64,000 nucleotides of DNA from NCBI GenBank assembly GCA_920105625.2, contig OV050030.1, forward strand, positions 209,978,325 to 210,042,324, read 5' to 3'. Below, in pieces: positions 38,576-49,653 of this stretch. A program made the position numbers and the translations under genes. Source of the stretch: Clusia tigrina. Lineage: Eukaryota > Arthropoda > Insecta > Diptera > Clusiidae. The first letter of the stretch is position 1, and every line of letters starts with the position of its first letter. The notes under the pieces were generated by a model, which worked only from the letters and a program-made list of their open reading frames with translations, was not told the origin of the DNA and did no database searches.

Positions 38576-39529
38576 ATGGCAGACGATCTAGGCGAACAAG
38601 CTAGTAATAGCGCCGCCGCCGTCAAGAATCGTGAAAGTACAGTTGAAGAAATAAAACCAACTTTGAGTGCTAATTATACTCAATTAATAGTCATGGCTGG
38701 AGTTGGCAGTTTGGAACCCTTCGATTTGGGTCTTCCAGAAAAATGGACAACATACATGGAGCGATTCAAACTATATCTTCTGGCTAATGATGTCACAGAT
38801 GAAACATGAAAAAAGGCGGCTTTTCTCACGCTGGCCGGTGCGCCACTCTTCGATATATTGACTTCATTGGCATCCCCCAAACAGGTCAGTGATTTGAATT
38901 TATCGGAAATATACAAGATATTGACCGATCATCTTTCTCCTCGGCCATCCGAGATTGCTGCATTTTATCATTTCCACAAGCGTGATCAACACGCGGGCGA
39001 GTCCGTCAGCTGCTATATGGCAGCGTTGCGTACGTTGGCAGTAGACTGCAAATTTGGTACGGCGCTGGATCGCATGCTACGAAATCGTTTTGTGTGCGGC
39101 ATGAAGGACGAGGGGCTGCAGAAAAGTTTTCTGGCCGAAACTGAGTTAACAGTGCAACGAGTCATCGAGCGTGCTATGTCTAGCGAGGCAGCAGCACTCA
39201 GCGCTATGGCCAACAGACACTCCAGCGAATCTCCATCTGTACTGGCCATCAAGTCGGGTCGTTCACATCGGTTTAATCAGCGCAATGACAGTAACGACAG
39301 AAACTATAACAAACGTCATACATGTGGCGGCTGCGGCGGTCAACATAACCGCGTGCAGTGCCCACATCGTGAAAGTGTATGCCATGCTTGTGGCCGCAAG
39401 GGTCATCTACAGTGCGCGTGTCGTAGCGCGCAATCCTCAAGGTCGTTCATACCCACATCGAGCCAAAACAGGCACACCAAGGTGCACAGAATTATCGATC
39501 ACCTCGTGGAGGATCCATCAATCAAATAG
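38576..39529 (+). pseudogene. mag-like gag, one nonsense codon
   Basis: ATG at 38576 (MADDLGEQASNS). TGA at 38807-38809 interrupts after DVTDET; the frame is otherwise open to 39529. The capsid part includes EKWTTYMERFKLYL and LAGAPLFDILTSLASP. The C-terminus holds two knuckles: CGGCGGQHNRVQC and CHACGRKGHLQCAC (CX2CX4HX4C). About 317 codons. Gag of the mag clade with a point nonsense mutation. Confidence 0.88.
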
Positions 39530-39534
39530 TTCCA

Positions 39535-42500
39535 GTGGTCAACCAGAAGAAGTCCATCTCAGTGCTAATCAACGGGCGCTCTTGTTCATTCGAAGTGGAT
39601 TCAGTTTCGCCAGTTACTATCATGACAGATAGTACGTTCAATCACATCTGGTCAACCAAAAAGCCAGATCTTTTGAAGTGCAACTTGGACCTTAGTGACT
39701 ATCAACGACATCAAATCCCAATAAAGGGGATTATTGATGTTTCAATTTGTTACAATCGTCGTAAAATTGAAAATCATCATCGCTGACGTGAGCAGCTCAA
39801 ATCTAGTGGGATGCAATTGGTTTGACGCCCTGGGCATACGCATAGAAGGCGTGTTTGCCATCAACAGCGGGGTCAACATTAAGACCGTTCTGGTAAAATT
39901 CTCACACTTATTTTCGTCAGAACTTGGTCGCTATACGGGGCCTCCAGTATCGCTGCATATCAATGAGGCCGTGCCGCCAGTCAAACTTCCACCACGCCGC
40001 ATTCCATTTGCCATCAAAGAGCTCGTCGAGGACGAAATCAACCGTTTATGCAGTCAAGTTATTTTGGAGCCAGTGGAGTACTCCGATTGGTCAACTCCAA
40101 TAGTACCAGTTGTGAAGAAGGACGGATCAATCAGAATTTGTGGCGATTATAAATCAACGTTAAATTAGGCACTTAAACACTGCCACCAAATTCCGGCAGT
40201 CAGTACACTGTTAGCATCAATTGAAGGAGGATCAATATTTGCAAAAATCGACTTGGCACAAGCGTACCAGCAGCTAGTAGTCGACGAACGTTCAGCGTCA
40301 CTACAAACTATTTCCACGCACAAGGGTGCGTTGAAAGTGACCAGACTCCAATTTGGTATAGCATCAGCTCCTGGCATATTTCAAAGCTGTATCGAGAGTA
40401 ATCTACAGAACATTCCTGGCGTTTTGCCGTACTTCGACGATATAGTGATCATGGGCAAAACAGAGGAAGAGCTGGCTTCCAGGCTAAACGAAGTATTGTC
40501 ACGGTTCGATAAAGCTGGTCTACGCTTACGCAAAGACAAATGTCAATTTGGTGCACCATCCGTAGAATTTCTGGGCTTCAAAGTCGACGCTTTTGGAATA
40601 CGGCCATCTGCGGAAAAGGTCAATGCAATCAATGATGCACCAGCACCCAAGGACAAAAAGCACCTTCAAGCTTTTCTGGGTCTACTCAACTTCTACCATG
40701 CGTTTTTGCCGCACAAGGCAACAGTTGTTGAACCTTTGCACCGCCTTTTGGATAAAAACGCTCACTGGACTTGGCAGAAAGAGCACGACATTGCTTTCTG
40801 CAAACTAAAGAAACTTATCACATCAGACGACGTATTAGTCCACTACGCTGCGCAGTTGCCGCTAGTACAAACATTTGACGCATATGGACTCGGAGCAGTC
40901 CTCAGCCATAAATTATCAGATGGATCGGAGAAGCTACTCACATTCTACTCACGAACACTGTCCAAAGCAGAACGCAACTATGCACAAATAGATAGAGACG
41001 CAGTAGCGCTCGTCTCAGGAGTTAAAAAATTCCACAACTACCTTTATGGTCGATCGTTTACACTCGTCACTGATCACCGCCCTTTATTACGAATCTTCAC
41101 TACAAGAGAAGCAGTTCCTAATGTAATTTCGAACACAATGCTACGCCGATCAATTTTTCTCAACGCATACGATTTTAACCTCATACATCGCGCTGGAGCA
41201 AAAATTGGCAATGCAGACTTTTTGAGCCGCTGTCCTATCGCGGCAACAACTGTGTCAACATCATCCCAAGATGTTCTCATGATTGAATTATCAGCCGATT
41301 CAGTCATAAAGGCACAACAAATTGCGTCCCAAACTTCGAAGGATCAGGATCTCTCCAAAGTTTTGAACTGGGTGTTAAGGGGATGGCCTAGCACCAAAAT
41401 TGAGCGTTCAAGCAGCCTATATCCGTTCTATTGCCGCAGAGATGAACTCTCTGCAAATAGAGGAGTTCTCGTGTGGGGTAACCGTGCAGTTATTCCACCA
41501 CCGGCTCGAGCATCTATTCTACGAGCACTTCACGCGCCTCATCCAGGAATCGTCAAGATGAAATCAATGGCTCGCAGTTATGTATGGTGGCCCAACATTG
41601 ATGCTGAAATTGAGCATACTGTGAAGAAGTGCATTCCGTGGCAACAGAATAGGAACGAGGAATCGAAAACTGAATCACACCATTGGGAGTCGGCTAGGAC
41701 TCCGTGGTCTCGTTTACACATCGACTTTGCCGGCCCTTTTCAAGGCAAGACTTTCTTCTTGGTAGTCGATTCTTTCTCCAAATGGTTGGAGGTCGTAGTT
41801 GTTCCGTCTACATCTACGGGAGCTGCAGTCAAGTTCCTTCGACAACTGGCTGCCACTCATGGTCTTCCTGATGAGATAGTGTCGGACAAAGGCATAGCAT
41901 TCACATCTGCAGAATTCAAGGAATTCATGGACAACAATTTAATTTGCCACATACGCTCTGCTCCGTTTCATCCGGCAACAAATGGGCAAGCAGAACGAAT
42001 GGTTCAATCCACGAATAACTACTTAAAGAAGCTGGAACGAAACACGAACATAGATCTCAGTTTGGCTAGATTCGTGTTCAACCAACACATCACGCCGCAT
42101 GCAACTACAAACCGTACTCCAGCAGAGCTGCTCATGAACCGACAGCTTAAATCGTATTTCGACAAAATACAACCACAGGAAATCACTTTCGGCAAGCTGA
42201 CCGAGCCTGCCAGCAACAAATCTTTCATTTCAGGTAATCCAGTGTGGGCCTGTAACTACGCCGCTGGGCCAAAATGGATCGAGGGACAAGTGTTTGATCA
42301 AACTGGGCCTATATCATACACTGTCCGTCTGAGCGACTCCCGGGTCGTCAAGCGTCACCAAGATCAGCTTAGGAATCATATAGCATCATCGAACGATGCC
42401 AACTGCGGAAGTCCAGCTACAGAGGACTTATTAACATCGTGTGATCATAGTATTTTGGAGCCTACTAATGAAGCTGAATCTCCGCCAGTAAGTCCACATC

Positions 42501-42586
42501 CAGTGGCTCATTCATCACCGGCTCCACCCACACCTCGTAGGACCAGCCGCAATAGAAAGCCTACGCATTTCTATTCTGGGTGTTAA
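39535..42586 (+). pseudogene. mag-like pol (PR-RT-RNaseH-IN)
   Basis: Protease reads FEVDSVSPVTIM, so the Gly of D-S-G is Val. A frameshift lies near 39770. RT continues from 39734 to a TAG at 40166-40168 (after YKSTLN) and then stays open as 777 codons to 42586. RT box is LPYFDDIVIMG (about 40430). RNase H reads TFDAYGLGAVLSH, two residues short after DA, and LVTDHRPLL is intact. The integrase zinc finger lost its last Cys (KKCIPWQQN). The integrase triad is in HIDFAGPF, SDKGIAFTS and QAERMVQS. A Pro/Ser-rich tail ends just before the 3' LTR. Confidence 0.9.
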
Positions 42587-42590
42587 GGGG

Positions 42591-42797
42591 TGTTGTGTAT
42601 GCTACCGAACATCGCTCTATCGTTTGCACAGTCAGTCGATCAGTGGACGTCAAGCAATACACATCGCGCTACGTAGCGATCATCAATACAACACATAAAT
42701 ACATATATACATTCTCACTGTACAAATAACTATTCATGTTCATATGGCAATAAACATTAATATATATTAAATGTCATTAGCGCACGCATATTTAATA
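42591..42797 (+). repeat. 3' LTR of mag-like element
   Basis: 207 bp, same ends as the 5' LTR, preceded by TTAAGGGG as a weak polypurine tract, and followed by the AGTAT target duplication (42798-42802). Confidence 0.95.
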
Positions 42798-42802
42798 AGT
42801 AT

Positions 42803-43440
42803 CCTGGTGCTTTTTTGTAGTTTATTCGTTTTTTAATGCAATTAATTATTTCTGTTGTGTTTTTTTTTTTTTTTTTTTTTTTTAATGTCTTTATTTAAGT
42901 CATTGCGTGTTTCAATATATTTATCTTCGTCATTTTATAGGACTTTTTCAAAGTGTTTAGCCAATGTTTTTGCTTTTTCTTGATTGGTAGTAGCCCATGA
43001 ATTGTCATCTTTCCGTAGTGGTGGCTGATACCTTATCTGAGTTTGTAATTTCCTTGTGAATTTCTATAATGAGTAGTTAGTATCCTGGGTAGGCGGCAAG
43101 TTTTTTAGCTAACTGTCAACTTCTATATTTTGTCTTGTAGTTAATATTTTCTTGAGTTTTTTGCAGGCCATATTTAAGTTGTGTTTATCTTCAAGCGATC
43201 TAGTTAGCTGTTACCTCTTTCTCAGCTTTCTCTTCTCAATAATTTTCTTTCTTATGAAAATATCCGTTGTAGGTTTATTTCTTCTAAATTTATGCTGTTA
43301 GCTTGATTTGATTCCTGCGATTAGGACCACATCGTTGAAGTGAATAATGGCACGTTCAATGTCTAATTGTATTTTCAGTGTGATGGACATCTTCAGTGTG
43401 ATAGACATCTTCAGTTCATTTTAAATTTGCTGTCTATACT
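42803..43440 (-). other. Jockey linker/RT N-terminal region, decayed
   Basis: Continuation of the jockey element right of the gypsy insertion. It contains an internal T run of about 25 (42860-42885), which is A25 in the element strand. Frames are too broken to name motifs. Confidence 0.5.
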
Positions 43441-44100
43441 CATTCCAGTTTGTTTTATGGTTAAAAAATCTTAGTTATTGGTTCTATGGGTTTGATGTCA
43501 GTTGTGTAGTCAAGTATTATCGGAGAGTAGTCTGAAGAAAGTTCAAAACAAGCTTTCATTTTTAGTTGGTTACACTTTATGTTGTTTGTTATGCTGAAGT
43601 CAATTAGATCTGGTATCTTTTTCCTATCTGTTGGCCAGTATGTGGGTTCACCTGAGTTTAAAAATTTGCAGTTATTTTTGTTTATAGCATTAATCAGATT
43701 TCGTCCTTTTTTATTGGTTAGCCTAGATCCCCAGTCAGTGTGTTTTGCATTCAGATTTCCAGCTGCAATGAATCTTACGCCAAGCGTCTTTATGTAGTCA
43801 TCATATTGATCCTTCGTTATTATTGCACAGTAGTGGATTGAATATGAGGTGTTGCATATTGGTGCCGTTCAGTATGTTTTAATAGTGAATTTATTATGAT
43901 AGCTGTCCCACCACGAGCTTTACCATCAGGATGATTTGTCACATAAATTTTATATCCAGGAAATACTCAATATTTTTTTTTGTAAAATATTTTTCTGAAA
44001 CTATAGCTATATCAATTTTCTTGTCAGACAAAAATTGCTTCAACTCAATATAATGTTTTGTTAGGCCATTTGCATTCCAGGCTACAATTTTTAAACTATT
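43441..44100 (-). pseudogene. Jockey endonuclease
   Basis: Minus strand: LKIVAWNANGLTKHYIELKQF (44095-44030) is the N-terminal EN motif. DIAIVSEKYFT follows. GNLNAKHTDWGSR (about 43770) is the GDFNAKH motif with Asp to Asn. PTYWPTDRKKIPDLIDF and SSDYSPI (the SDHxPI box with His to Tyr) follow near 43650-43540. Two catalytic positions have therefore mutated. Confidence 0.8.
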
Positions 44101-44106
44101 ACTTTC

Positions 44107-44733
44107 GTGCAACAGGCAGATGGAATGCACAACCAGGCACAGGCCCCAAATGACGACATACCAGCGGTTACCACCACCGACTTACTAGTTGTATTGGGAA
44201 AAATCGATGAACAGAAGGCTCCCGATCTGGACGGCTTCCCGAACGTGGCTCTAAAAACGGCAATAAAGACGAGGCTAGAAGTCTTTATGAATATATACAA
44301 CTCTGGCATTAGGGAAGGGGTATTCCCGGCTATATGGAAACGGCAGTGACTGGTGTTACCGCTCAAGCCGGGAAAACAACCAGACCTACCGTCAGCATAT
44401 CGTCCGTTGTGTATGATAGAAAGAATTGTCTGCGAACGACTCCAGGAAGTTCTCGAAAAAAAGGGCGGGCTCTCCGAGCGTCAATATGGTTTCCGAAAGG
44501 GACGTTCAACTGTAGACGCAATCCAAACCGTAATGGATATAGGACTTTGATAGCCCAAGAAGCAACCCGTGGCGTTGCGCCTCGAAAAAATACTGCGCGG
44601 TGGTCGCGTTGGACATAAAAATGCGTTCAACTCAGCGAGTTGGCCCCTGATTATGGATGCGTTACACAATTTCATCGTTCCAGTACCAACAACGGCTGAT
44701 ATCTAGCTACTTCCAGAGCAGAGTGTTACTGTG
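44107..44733 (+). pseudogene. R1-clade reverse transcriptase fragment
   Basis: Plus strand: VVLGKIDEQKAPDLDGFPNVAL (RT motif 1 region), then TGA at about 44347 where Trp is usual. Next are LPLKPGKQPDLPSAYRPLCMIERI and QYGFRKGRSTVDAIQTV, then a frameshift and KNAFNSASWPLIMDAL to SSYFQSRVLL. It ends at a (GT)n run. Only part of the RT fingers and palm is left. It resembles the minus-strand R1 copy next door but is a separate insertion. Confidence 0.8.
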
Positions 44734-44757
44734 CGTGTGTGTGTGTGTGTTTTTTTT
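44734..44757. repeat. (GT)n-T8 tract at fragment junction
   Basis: GTGTGTGTGTGTGT followed by TTTTTTTT marks the boundary between the plus and minus R1 fragments. The T run may be the poly(A) end of the minus copy. Confidence 0.7.
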
Positions 44758-44904
44758 GTATTGGAGGTGGAAATCTGCAACCAGACACTGGATGAGGCGC
44801 GGTCCTCCAAGGTTCGGCATTATCCGGCAAAGCGAAGAGCAGATCCGAGCCGCCTTTTCGCCTACACGCCTCAAGTGTTCCTTGAATGTTAATCTGGAGT
44901 CTAT

Positions 44905-44908
44905 CCAG
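44905..44908. other. Target site duplication CCAG (left)
   Basis: CCAG before the solo LTR, repeated at 45888-45891. Confidence 0.85.
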
Positions 44909-45258
44909 TGTAAGGAGCATAAATTTTAATCCTCCTACATGACGCATCGGCTCTACTCACAAATTCAGGTCACCAGTTGAGTCACTGGTGATTCACTTCA
45001 CCATCTTCATCACGCCACTGCCTCTCAACAAACTCACGCGCAGGAGAACACGTGGAGAAAACCCACGCGGTGGAGGACCACGAGGCAGCTATCAAAAAGA
45101 AGAAGAAGTCAAACTAAAACATATGGCAGCTATCAAGAAGAAGAAAAAGACCAAACCATATCACGCCATTCTGATAGCCAATGAGAGCACGCCACGCATT
45201 GTGTGTGAGCAGCCACTGCGCTATATAAGGAGCGGCATCGCAGTACTCAGTCTCTCTT

Positions 45259-45470
45259 TTGCATCGAACAGCAGCGCAGGCAAGACCTCTGGATCATCGA
45301 ACAACAGTGCAATTAAGAACACTTTTTATCATCGAACAACGGCGGAGGCAACAACAGTGCAAGTGATAACTCTTTTACATCGAACAGCAGCGCAGGCCAG
45401 ACCTCTTGATCATCGAAGAACAACGCAAGCAAAACTCTTTTCTATCGAAACAACAGCGGAGGCGTGAACT
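45259..45470. repeat. Degenerate CATCGAACA repeats in solo LTR
   Basis: About six units of roughly 35 bp of the form CATCGAACAGCAGCGCAGGC, near the predicted transcription start. Confidence 0.75.
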
Positions 45471-45514
45471 TAATCAACACGAGGCGCAACAGCAGTGACC
45501 TGACGTTTTGACGA

Positions 45515-45622
45515 CCTGAGCGAGTTATTCACTCGCGCCGAACGTACATATTTACCTGAGCGAGTTATTCACTCGCGCCGGACCAACTGACTCCTACCTG
45601 AGCGAGTTATTCACTCGCGCCG
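45515..45622. repeat. Three hairpin repeats in solo LTR
   Basis: Three copies of CCTGAGCGAGTTATTCACTC-GCGCCG at 45515, 45555 and 45597. Each holds a perfect 6-bp stem GCGAGT/ACTCGC around TATTC. Confidence 0.9.
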
Positions 45623-45697
45623 GACTTCTACGACACTGGATCGCGCGACACAAACCCCCCCCCCCCCCCACCATGCGAATCGCCAACTGAAGGCGAA

Positions 45698-45701
<4 letters not shown>

Positions 45702-45741
<40 letters not shown>
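45702..45741. repeat. Short (TA)n in solo LTR
   Basis: About 20 TA units within the R/U5 part; a C-run precedes it at 45655-45669. Confidence 0.9.
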
Positions 45742-45747
<6 letters not shown>

Positions 45748-45891
45748 AGAAGAAAATTGTAAATAACTAAGAGACAATAAAGTATCCACGAAGTTAACTC
45801 CAGTCTGAGACTTTTTCTTGATAACGAACCCTGGATACCGCTGAGTCTACCTCAGCTGTAAAATATTAAAGAGACCCAGTCGTTACACCAG

Positions 45892-47187
45892 ACGCCCAGG
45901 TACTTCAAGTGTGGGATCGTGATAATGGTGCAGTTTCCATCTCTTATCTCCACGACCTCCTGTACCTTTCGACTCGAAATAAGGATGGTCTCCGTTTTCT
46001 GCTCCGCCAGTCAAAGTCCTGCATTCGCCAGCCATCTCCCGACAATGGCCACTGTGCGATTTGCCTCCGCTACTACCTCTTCCAGATGTTTCGCCGCGAT
46101 CACTTACGCTATGTCGTCCGCATATCCGATGATTTTTACATCTTGGGGCACCTGTATGCGGAGAATGCCATCATACATAACATTCCAGAACAGTCTGTCC
46201 AGTACGGACCCCTGGGGAACCCCTCCGGTGACCTTATGCGTTTCCATACCTCTCTCGGACTCGTATAGCAGCATCGTGTCGGTAAAGTAGCCAGCAATCA
46301 TCCGTCTTAGGTAGACGGGCACTCCAAACTCTGCCAGCGAACTCGCTATGCGCGCCCAGCTCGCCGAGTTAAAGGCATTCTTGACATCAAGGGTAACCAC
46401 AAGGCAATACCTCTTGGAGCCCCCCTTCCATCTTCGTCCTTGTATCGCCCCCTTCGCCATTTGGATGACGTCGTCAATGGCGTCCACTGTCTATCTTGTT
46501 TTGCGGAATCCATATTGGCGGTGCGCCAGTCCGCCAGCCTCCACTAGAGCCTCTTTAATCCGGTTGCAAATAATCCGCTCCAGGACCTTCCTTGCTGTGT
46601 CTAACATGCACAGGGGACGATAGGCTGATAGGTCTTCCGTTGGCTTATCAGCTTTTGGCTCAGGACCAGCCGCTGCCTTTTCCATCGTTTTTAAAACAGG
46701 CTTCGTAAAGAGACCTCATTGCCTCTGGGTGTAGCGCAGCTGCCGTTTTGAGCACTCGTTTGGGTATTCCATCTGGGCCTGGTGCCTTCTGGTCCCCAAA
46801 TCCTCCAACCGCCAGCATCACCTCGTCAGTGGTCACACTGGGTAATTCTTCATGCAACTCGAGGGGGAATTGGAGAACGGGGCAGCTTGGGGCTGGTTGC
46901 CTATGACAAGTGAGCTTTTTCATCACAACCTTATATGCTGTGCCCCATGGGTTTTCTTCAACCTGTGCACATAGTTCGGTGAAACTCCTGCGCTTCCTTG
47001 ACTTTATGGCCTTTTTCAGCCTCCTATTGGCCTCCTTGTATACCTGGCGTAGCTGCAGACACTCTGGCTTGCCTATTGCCCGCTGGTGTCTTTGTCTTGC
47101 GGCATGACATTCCTTACGCAGGCCAACAATCTCATTTGTCCACCAATAGACGGATTTATGACATCCGCCATTGGCCCTTCTGGGCAT
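45892..47187 (-). pseudogene. R1-clade RT
   Basis: Right to left: EVMLAVGGFGDQKAPGPDGIP (about 46830), LSAYRPLCMLDTARKVLERI, HRQYGFRKTR, VTLDVKNAFNSASW (about 46400), TGGVPQGSVLDRLFWNVMYD and IIGYADDIA (YADD box, about 46110), then the KYLGV stretch up to the solo LTR. Frameshifts lie near 46490 and 46670. The LGPLLWN-type motif has Asp-Arg in place of Gly-Pro. Confidence 0.85.
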
Positions 47188-47257
47188 CGCCGTGTCGCAT
47201 GCACTCTCTAGCTGGCTTGCTAGCTGACTTGCCTTTCCTTTGCACCACCTTCCAACT

Positions 47258-48160
47258 TCATGTCCTCATGACTTTAAGGGTGCCGTTATCGAGTTTATCC
47301 GCCCTCCAGCCTCTTAATCTTGGACCTATCTTTGGCCTTCTCCCCGGTAACTTTAGATCGATCGTAATGGCATTGTGATCGCTGTGAGTATATATGGCAT
47401 TCACAATCCACTTAGCTCCTCTCACCAGTCTGCTGCTCAGGAACGTAAGGTCGATCACGGAGCTGGCTCCTCCTCTGGCGAATGTCGCCTCTCCCGTGTT
47501 CATGAGAACTACGTCAAGTGCCGTGAACGCGTCCATGAGGATATGACCTTTTGGCATTGTTCGGGCGCAGCCTCATTCATTTGCCCATGCGTTGAAGTCG
47601 CCAGCAATCACTACGGCGTGCCTGCCTCGCGCATCCAGGGTAAGTCTGTACACTGAATCGAACTCATTCGTAGTGAGGCTTGGTGGAAGGTAGCAACTGT
47701 AGACCGTGGTCCCTCCAATGGTCGCTCTGACGTAGCCGTCGCGAATATGTTTGTTTCTCAGTTGTGAGGCCCTGGCTCCACACACCCACAGTGCGGCTCC
47801 ACACACCCACAGTGCGGCTCCGCCAGTATTGTCCTCGGCCCAAACTCCTTGGTTCTTGCGCCGGTATGGCTCGCTAAGCAACGCAACATCAGCCTTTTGT
47901 TCCCTTACTGTCTGCTCCAAGAGATCCTGTGCAGCCTCGCAGTGGTTGAGATTGAGCTGGAGCAACCTCATCTCCTACGTCTGAATTTTCCCACGGCTGG
48001 TTTGTAGGACGGTCATGACGGCTGCATCCTGTCGGATGCTCCACGTCCTTACGACCCTTGGCTGTGCAGAGTGCGCACGCAGGCGTCCTGTCGCACTCAC
48101 GGGAGCTTTGTCCTTCTCCACCACATATGTAGCACTTGTGGCGCTAGTCCTCTTTGTTAG
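47258..48160 (-). pseudogene. R1-clade ORF1 tail and endonuclease
   Basis: 48150-48060: zinc-knuckle relic CYICGGEGQSSREC (His replaced by Gln) and CALC, the end of ORF1. 47971-47573: LLQLNLNHCEAAQDLLEQ, ADVALLSEPYR, GVWAEDNTGGAALWV and VVIAGDFNAWANE (GDFNAW box). 47557-47258: DVVLMNTGEATF, SVIDLTF and THSDHNAI (SDH box). The part 47800-47845 is a 21-bp tandem duplication giving ALWVCGA twice. EN is split by one frameshift near 47565. Confidence 0.85.
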
Positions 48161-48167
48161 TGTACTT

Positions 48168-49640
48168 TGTAACGACTCAAATTTATAGCTGGGGTAAAAC
48201 TCAGCGGCTCCAGGGGTCGTTACAGGAAATTACTTGGGCGTTGTATTTTCAGTTTTTATTTATTTAATATTTATGCTTATCACTAGGCTTACACGTTATT
48301 ATACAGAAATGATGGGCTTTATGAAGGCCGCTCCTGAAGTTGGTGCTGTGCCGTCCTGTCTCCAGTCTCGACGGTGGTGGATTGAAAAACTACTTCCACC
48401 GGTTTGACTCTGAGAAGCAAGTCCTGGTTTTCTATGAAGGCGGATTGAAAAACCCAGCGTTCGTAGCAAACTCAGTTCTTCTTAATGTCTCGGTCTGTGC
48501 CTTTAGTCTTTCGTTTCAACGGTGGTGGATTGACAAACCACTTCCACCATTTCTAACGCTGACGAACAAACTCTGGTTTATAATGAGAGTGGATTAAAGT
48601 CCAGCACTCGTAGTAAATGCAGCGCTTGTGTGTGTGTGTGTGTCCGTTGGTACTGTTTCCTAGTCTCGTGGCGTCTATGCGGCAACGTTGCTACAGTACT
48701 TACTTGCGCGATGTCTTAGCAGGAAAAAGAGCGTATGTCAGGGTGCAGGCGCTTTTATAGCCACCTATTGAACTTCTAGTTGTTGTTCCAGTCCCGCTGG
48801 CCGTTGCTCCGACTACCGCTTCCTGTTTTTAAGGTCAAGGCATTGTTGGTGTTTTCCTCTTGACCTTAGGCGACCCTCAGCGTCTTCCTGGAAAAGTCCG
48901 GCTGTTGTCAAGCGCGTAGTAGTTGCAGCGGCACGTTGTTGCTGTTGCACGCCCTGTTGTTGTTGTTGCACGCCCTGTTGTTGTTATTGTACACATGATT
49001 TCCTTCTGCTGGTGGTTAATATTATTTAAATTATCCACCAGCGTTTGAAAACTATTTGTGCGTTTCTCCTTTGTGTGATGTCCGCGAAACTTGTCTGCAC
49101 AGCGATTGTTATGTCGTTCTCTCTTTCCGTTTCATTCGTTCCTCGTGCTGTTGTTGTTCTATTTCCCGAGCTAACGCACTCGGTAAATTCTACCGAGTCG
49201 TGTTGTTGTAATTAACGACGGATTAATTGAAACCTGCTTGCAGTGTTGTTGTTGTTGTCGATCAGTGCACACGGCTGGCTTGAGTTCGCCAAGTCTGTCG
49301 GCGCATTGGTGTTGGTATAATTCACATGCAATTCCTTTTCCTTGTCTTACGCAAGCGGCTGGCTTGGCTTTGCCAATGCTGCTGTTGACATTCCGCTTGC
49401 GTAGTTGTTGGTACAATTTGCATGTGATTTATTGACCAACGTTTATTATTTTGTGCATTTCATGCGCTCCCGCTTTCGCCGTGGTTTCTATTGGTGTGAA
49501 GGTATTCTAAGAACCAACATTAAGTGTTGATGGGGCCGCGCAAGCTGATTGGTTACAGCACTCAAACTTCTTCGCACGCGAGTGATGCTGGTGGTCCATT
49601 ATTGTGCGAGTAAAATTAATAAATAATTTTGCTCGTCACA
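48168..49640 (-). repeat. 3' LTR of element C
   Basis: 1473 bp; in its own direction TGTGACGAGC...GTCGTTACA. Minus-strand TATAAAAG at 48752-48759. AATAAATAAAA signal near 48258-48266. Predicted R region is about 48240-48725 and contains four hairpins (48372-48610). U3 has GTTGTTGCACGCCCT repeats around 48940-48985. Confidence 0.9.
48372..48610. repeat. Four hairpins in R region of element C LTR
   Basis: Stems: 48372-48377/48396-48401 (CGGTGG/CCACCG); 48432-48438/48460-48466 (CTATGAA/TTCGTAG, one wobble); 48521-48525/48544-48548 (GGTGG/CCACC); 48587-48593/48600-48609 (GAGTGGA/TCC...ACTC). Each loop begins GGATTGA or GGATTAA, close to the GATTGAAAAC loop of element A. The array is repeated in the truncated 5' LTR at 55368-55607. 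Confidence 0.75.
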
Positions 49641-49653
49641 TTCCCTCCCCACT
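49641..49653 (-). other. Polypurine tract of element C
   Basis: In element direction AGTGGGGAGGGAA, placed between the stop codon of the Ulp1-type ORF and the LTR start TGTGACGAGC. Confidence 0.85.

Larger units (their letters stand above)
38066..42797 (+). mobile_element. mag-like Ty3/gypsy retrotransposon
   Basis: 4732 bp with two 207-bp LTRs and a 5-bp target duplication (AGTAT), inserted in the jockey element. Gag has two Cys/His knuckles and RT has a YFDD-type box, both found in the mag clade. The LTRs differ at about four positions by eye. A few stops and frameshifts inactivate it. Confidence 0.92.
44909..45887 (+). mobile_element. Solo LTR related to elements A and C
   Basis: 979 bp from TGTAAGGAGC to CCCAGTCGTTACA, flanked by CCAG duplications. 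The last 60 bases (ACCGCTGAGTCTACCTCAGC...GTCGTTACA) match the U5 ends of elements A and C read in their own direction. TATATAAG lies at 45222-45229 and AATAAA at 45776-45781. It contains six-fold CATCGAACA-type repeats (45259-45470), a hairpin triplet and a short TA array. No internal region remains, the usual product of LTR-LTR recombination. Confidence 0.88.
44760..48167 (-). mobile_element. R1-clade non-LTR element, split by a solo LTR
   Basis: Minus strand: ORF1 zinc knuckle, endonuclease and RT from 48167 down to 45892. After the solo LTR (44909-45887) it continues at 44904-44760 with WIDSRLTFKEHLRRVGEKA. Joining the host sides restores an uninterrupted GVWID context, and the 4-bp CCAG is duplicated, so the LTR inserted into this element. 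The 5' side is cut at the element C LTR. Confidence 0.88.

Noticed and set aside
44988..45467. 159-codon plus frame with Lys-rich and repeated segments in the solo LTR
   Set aside because: It spans the LTR promoter and start region and is built of tandem repeats; no homologous domain.
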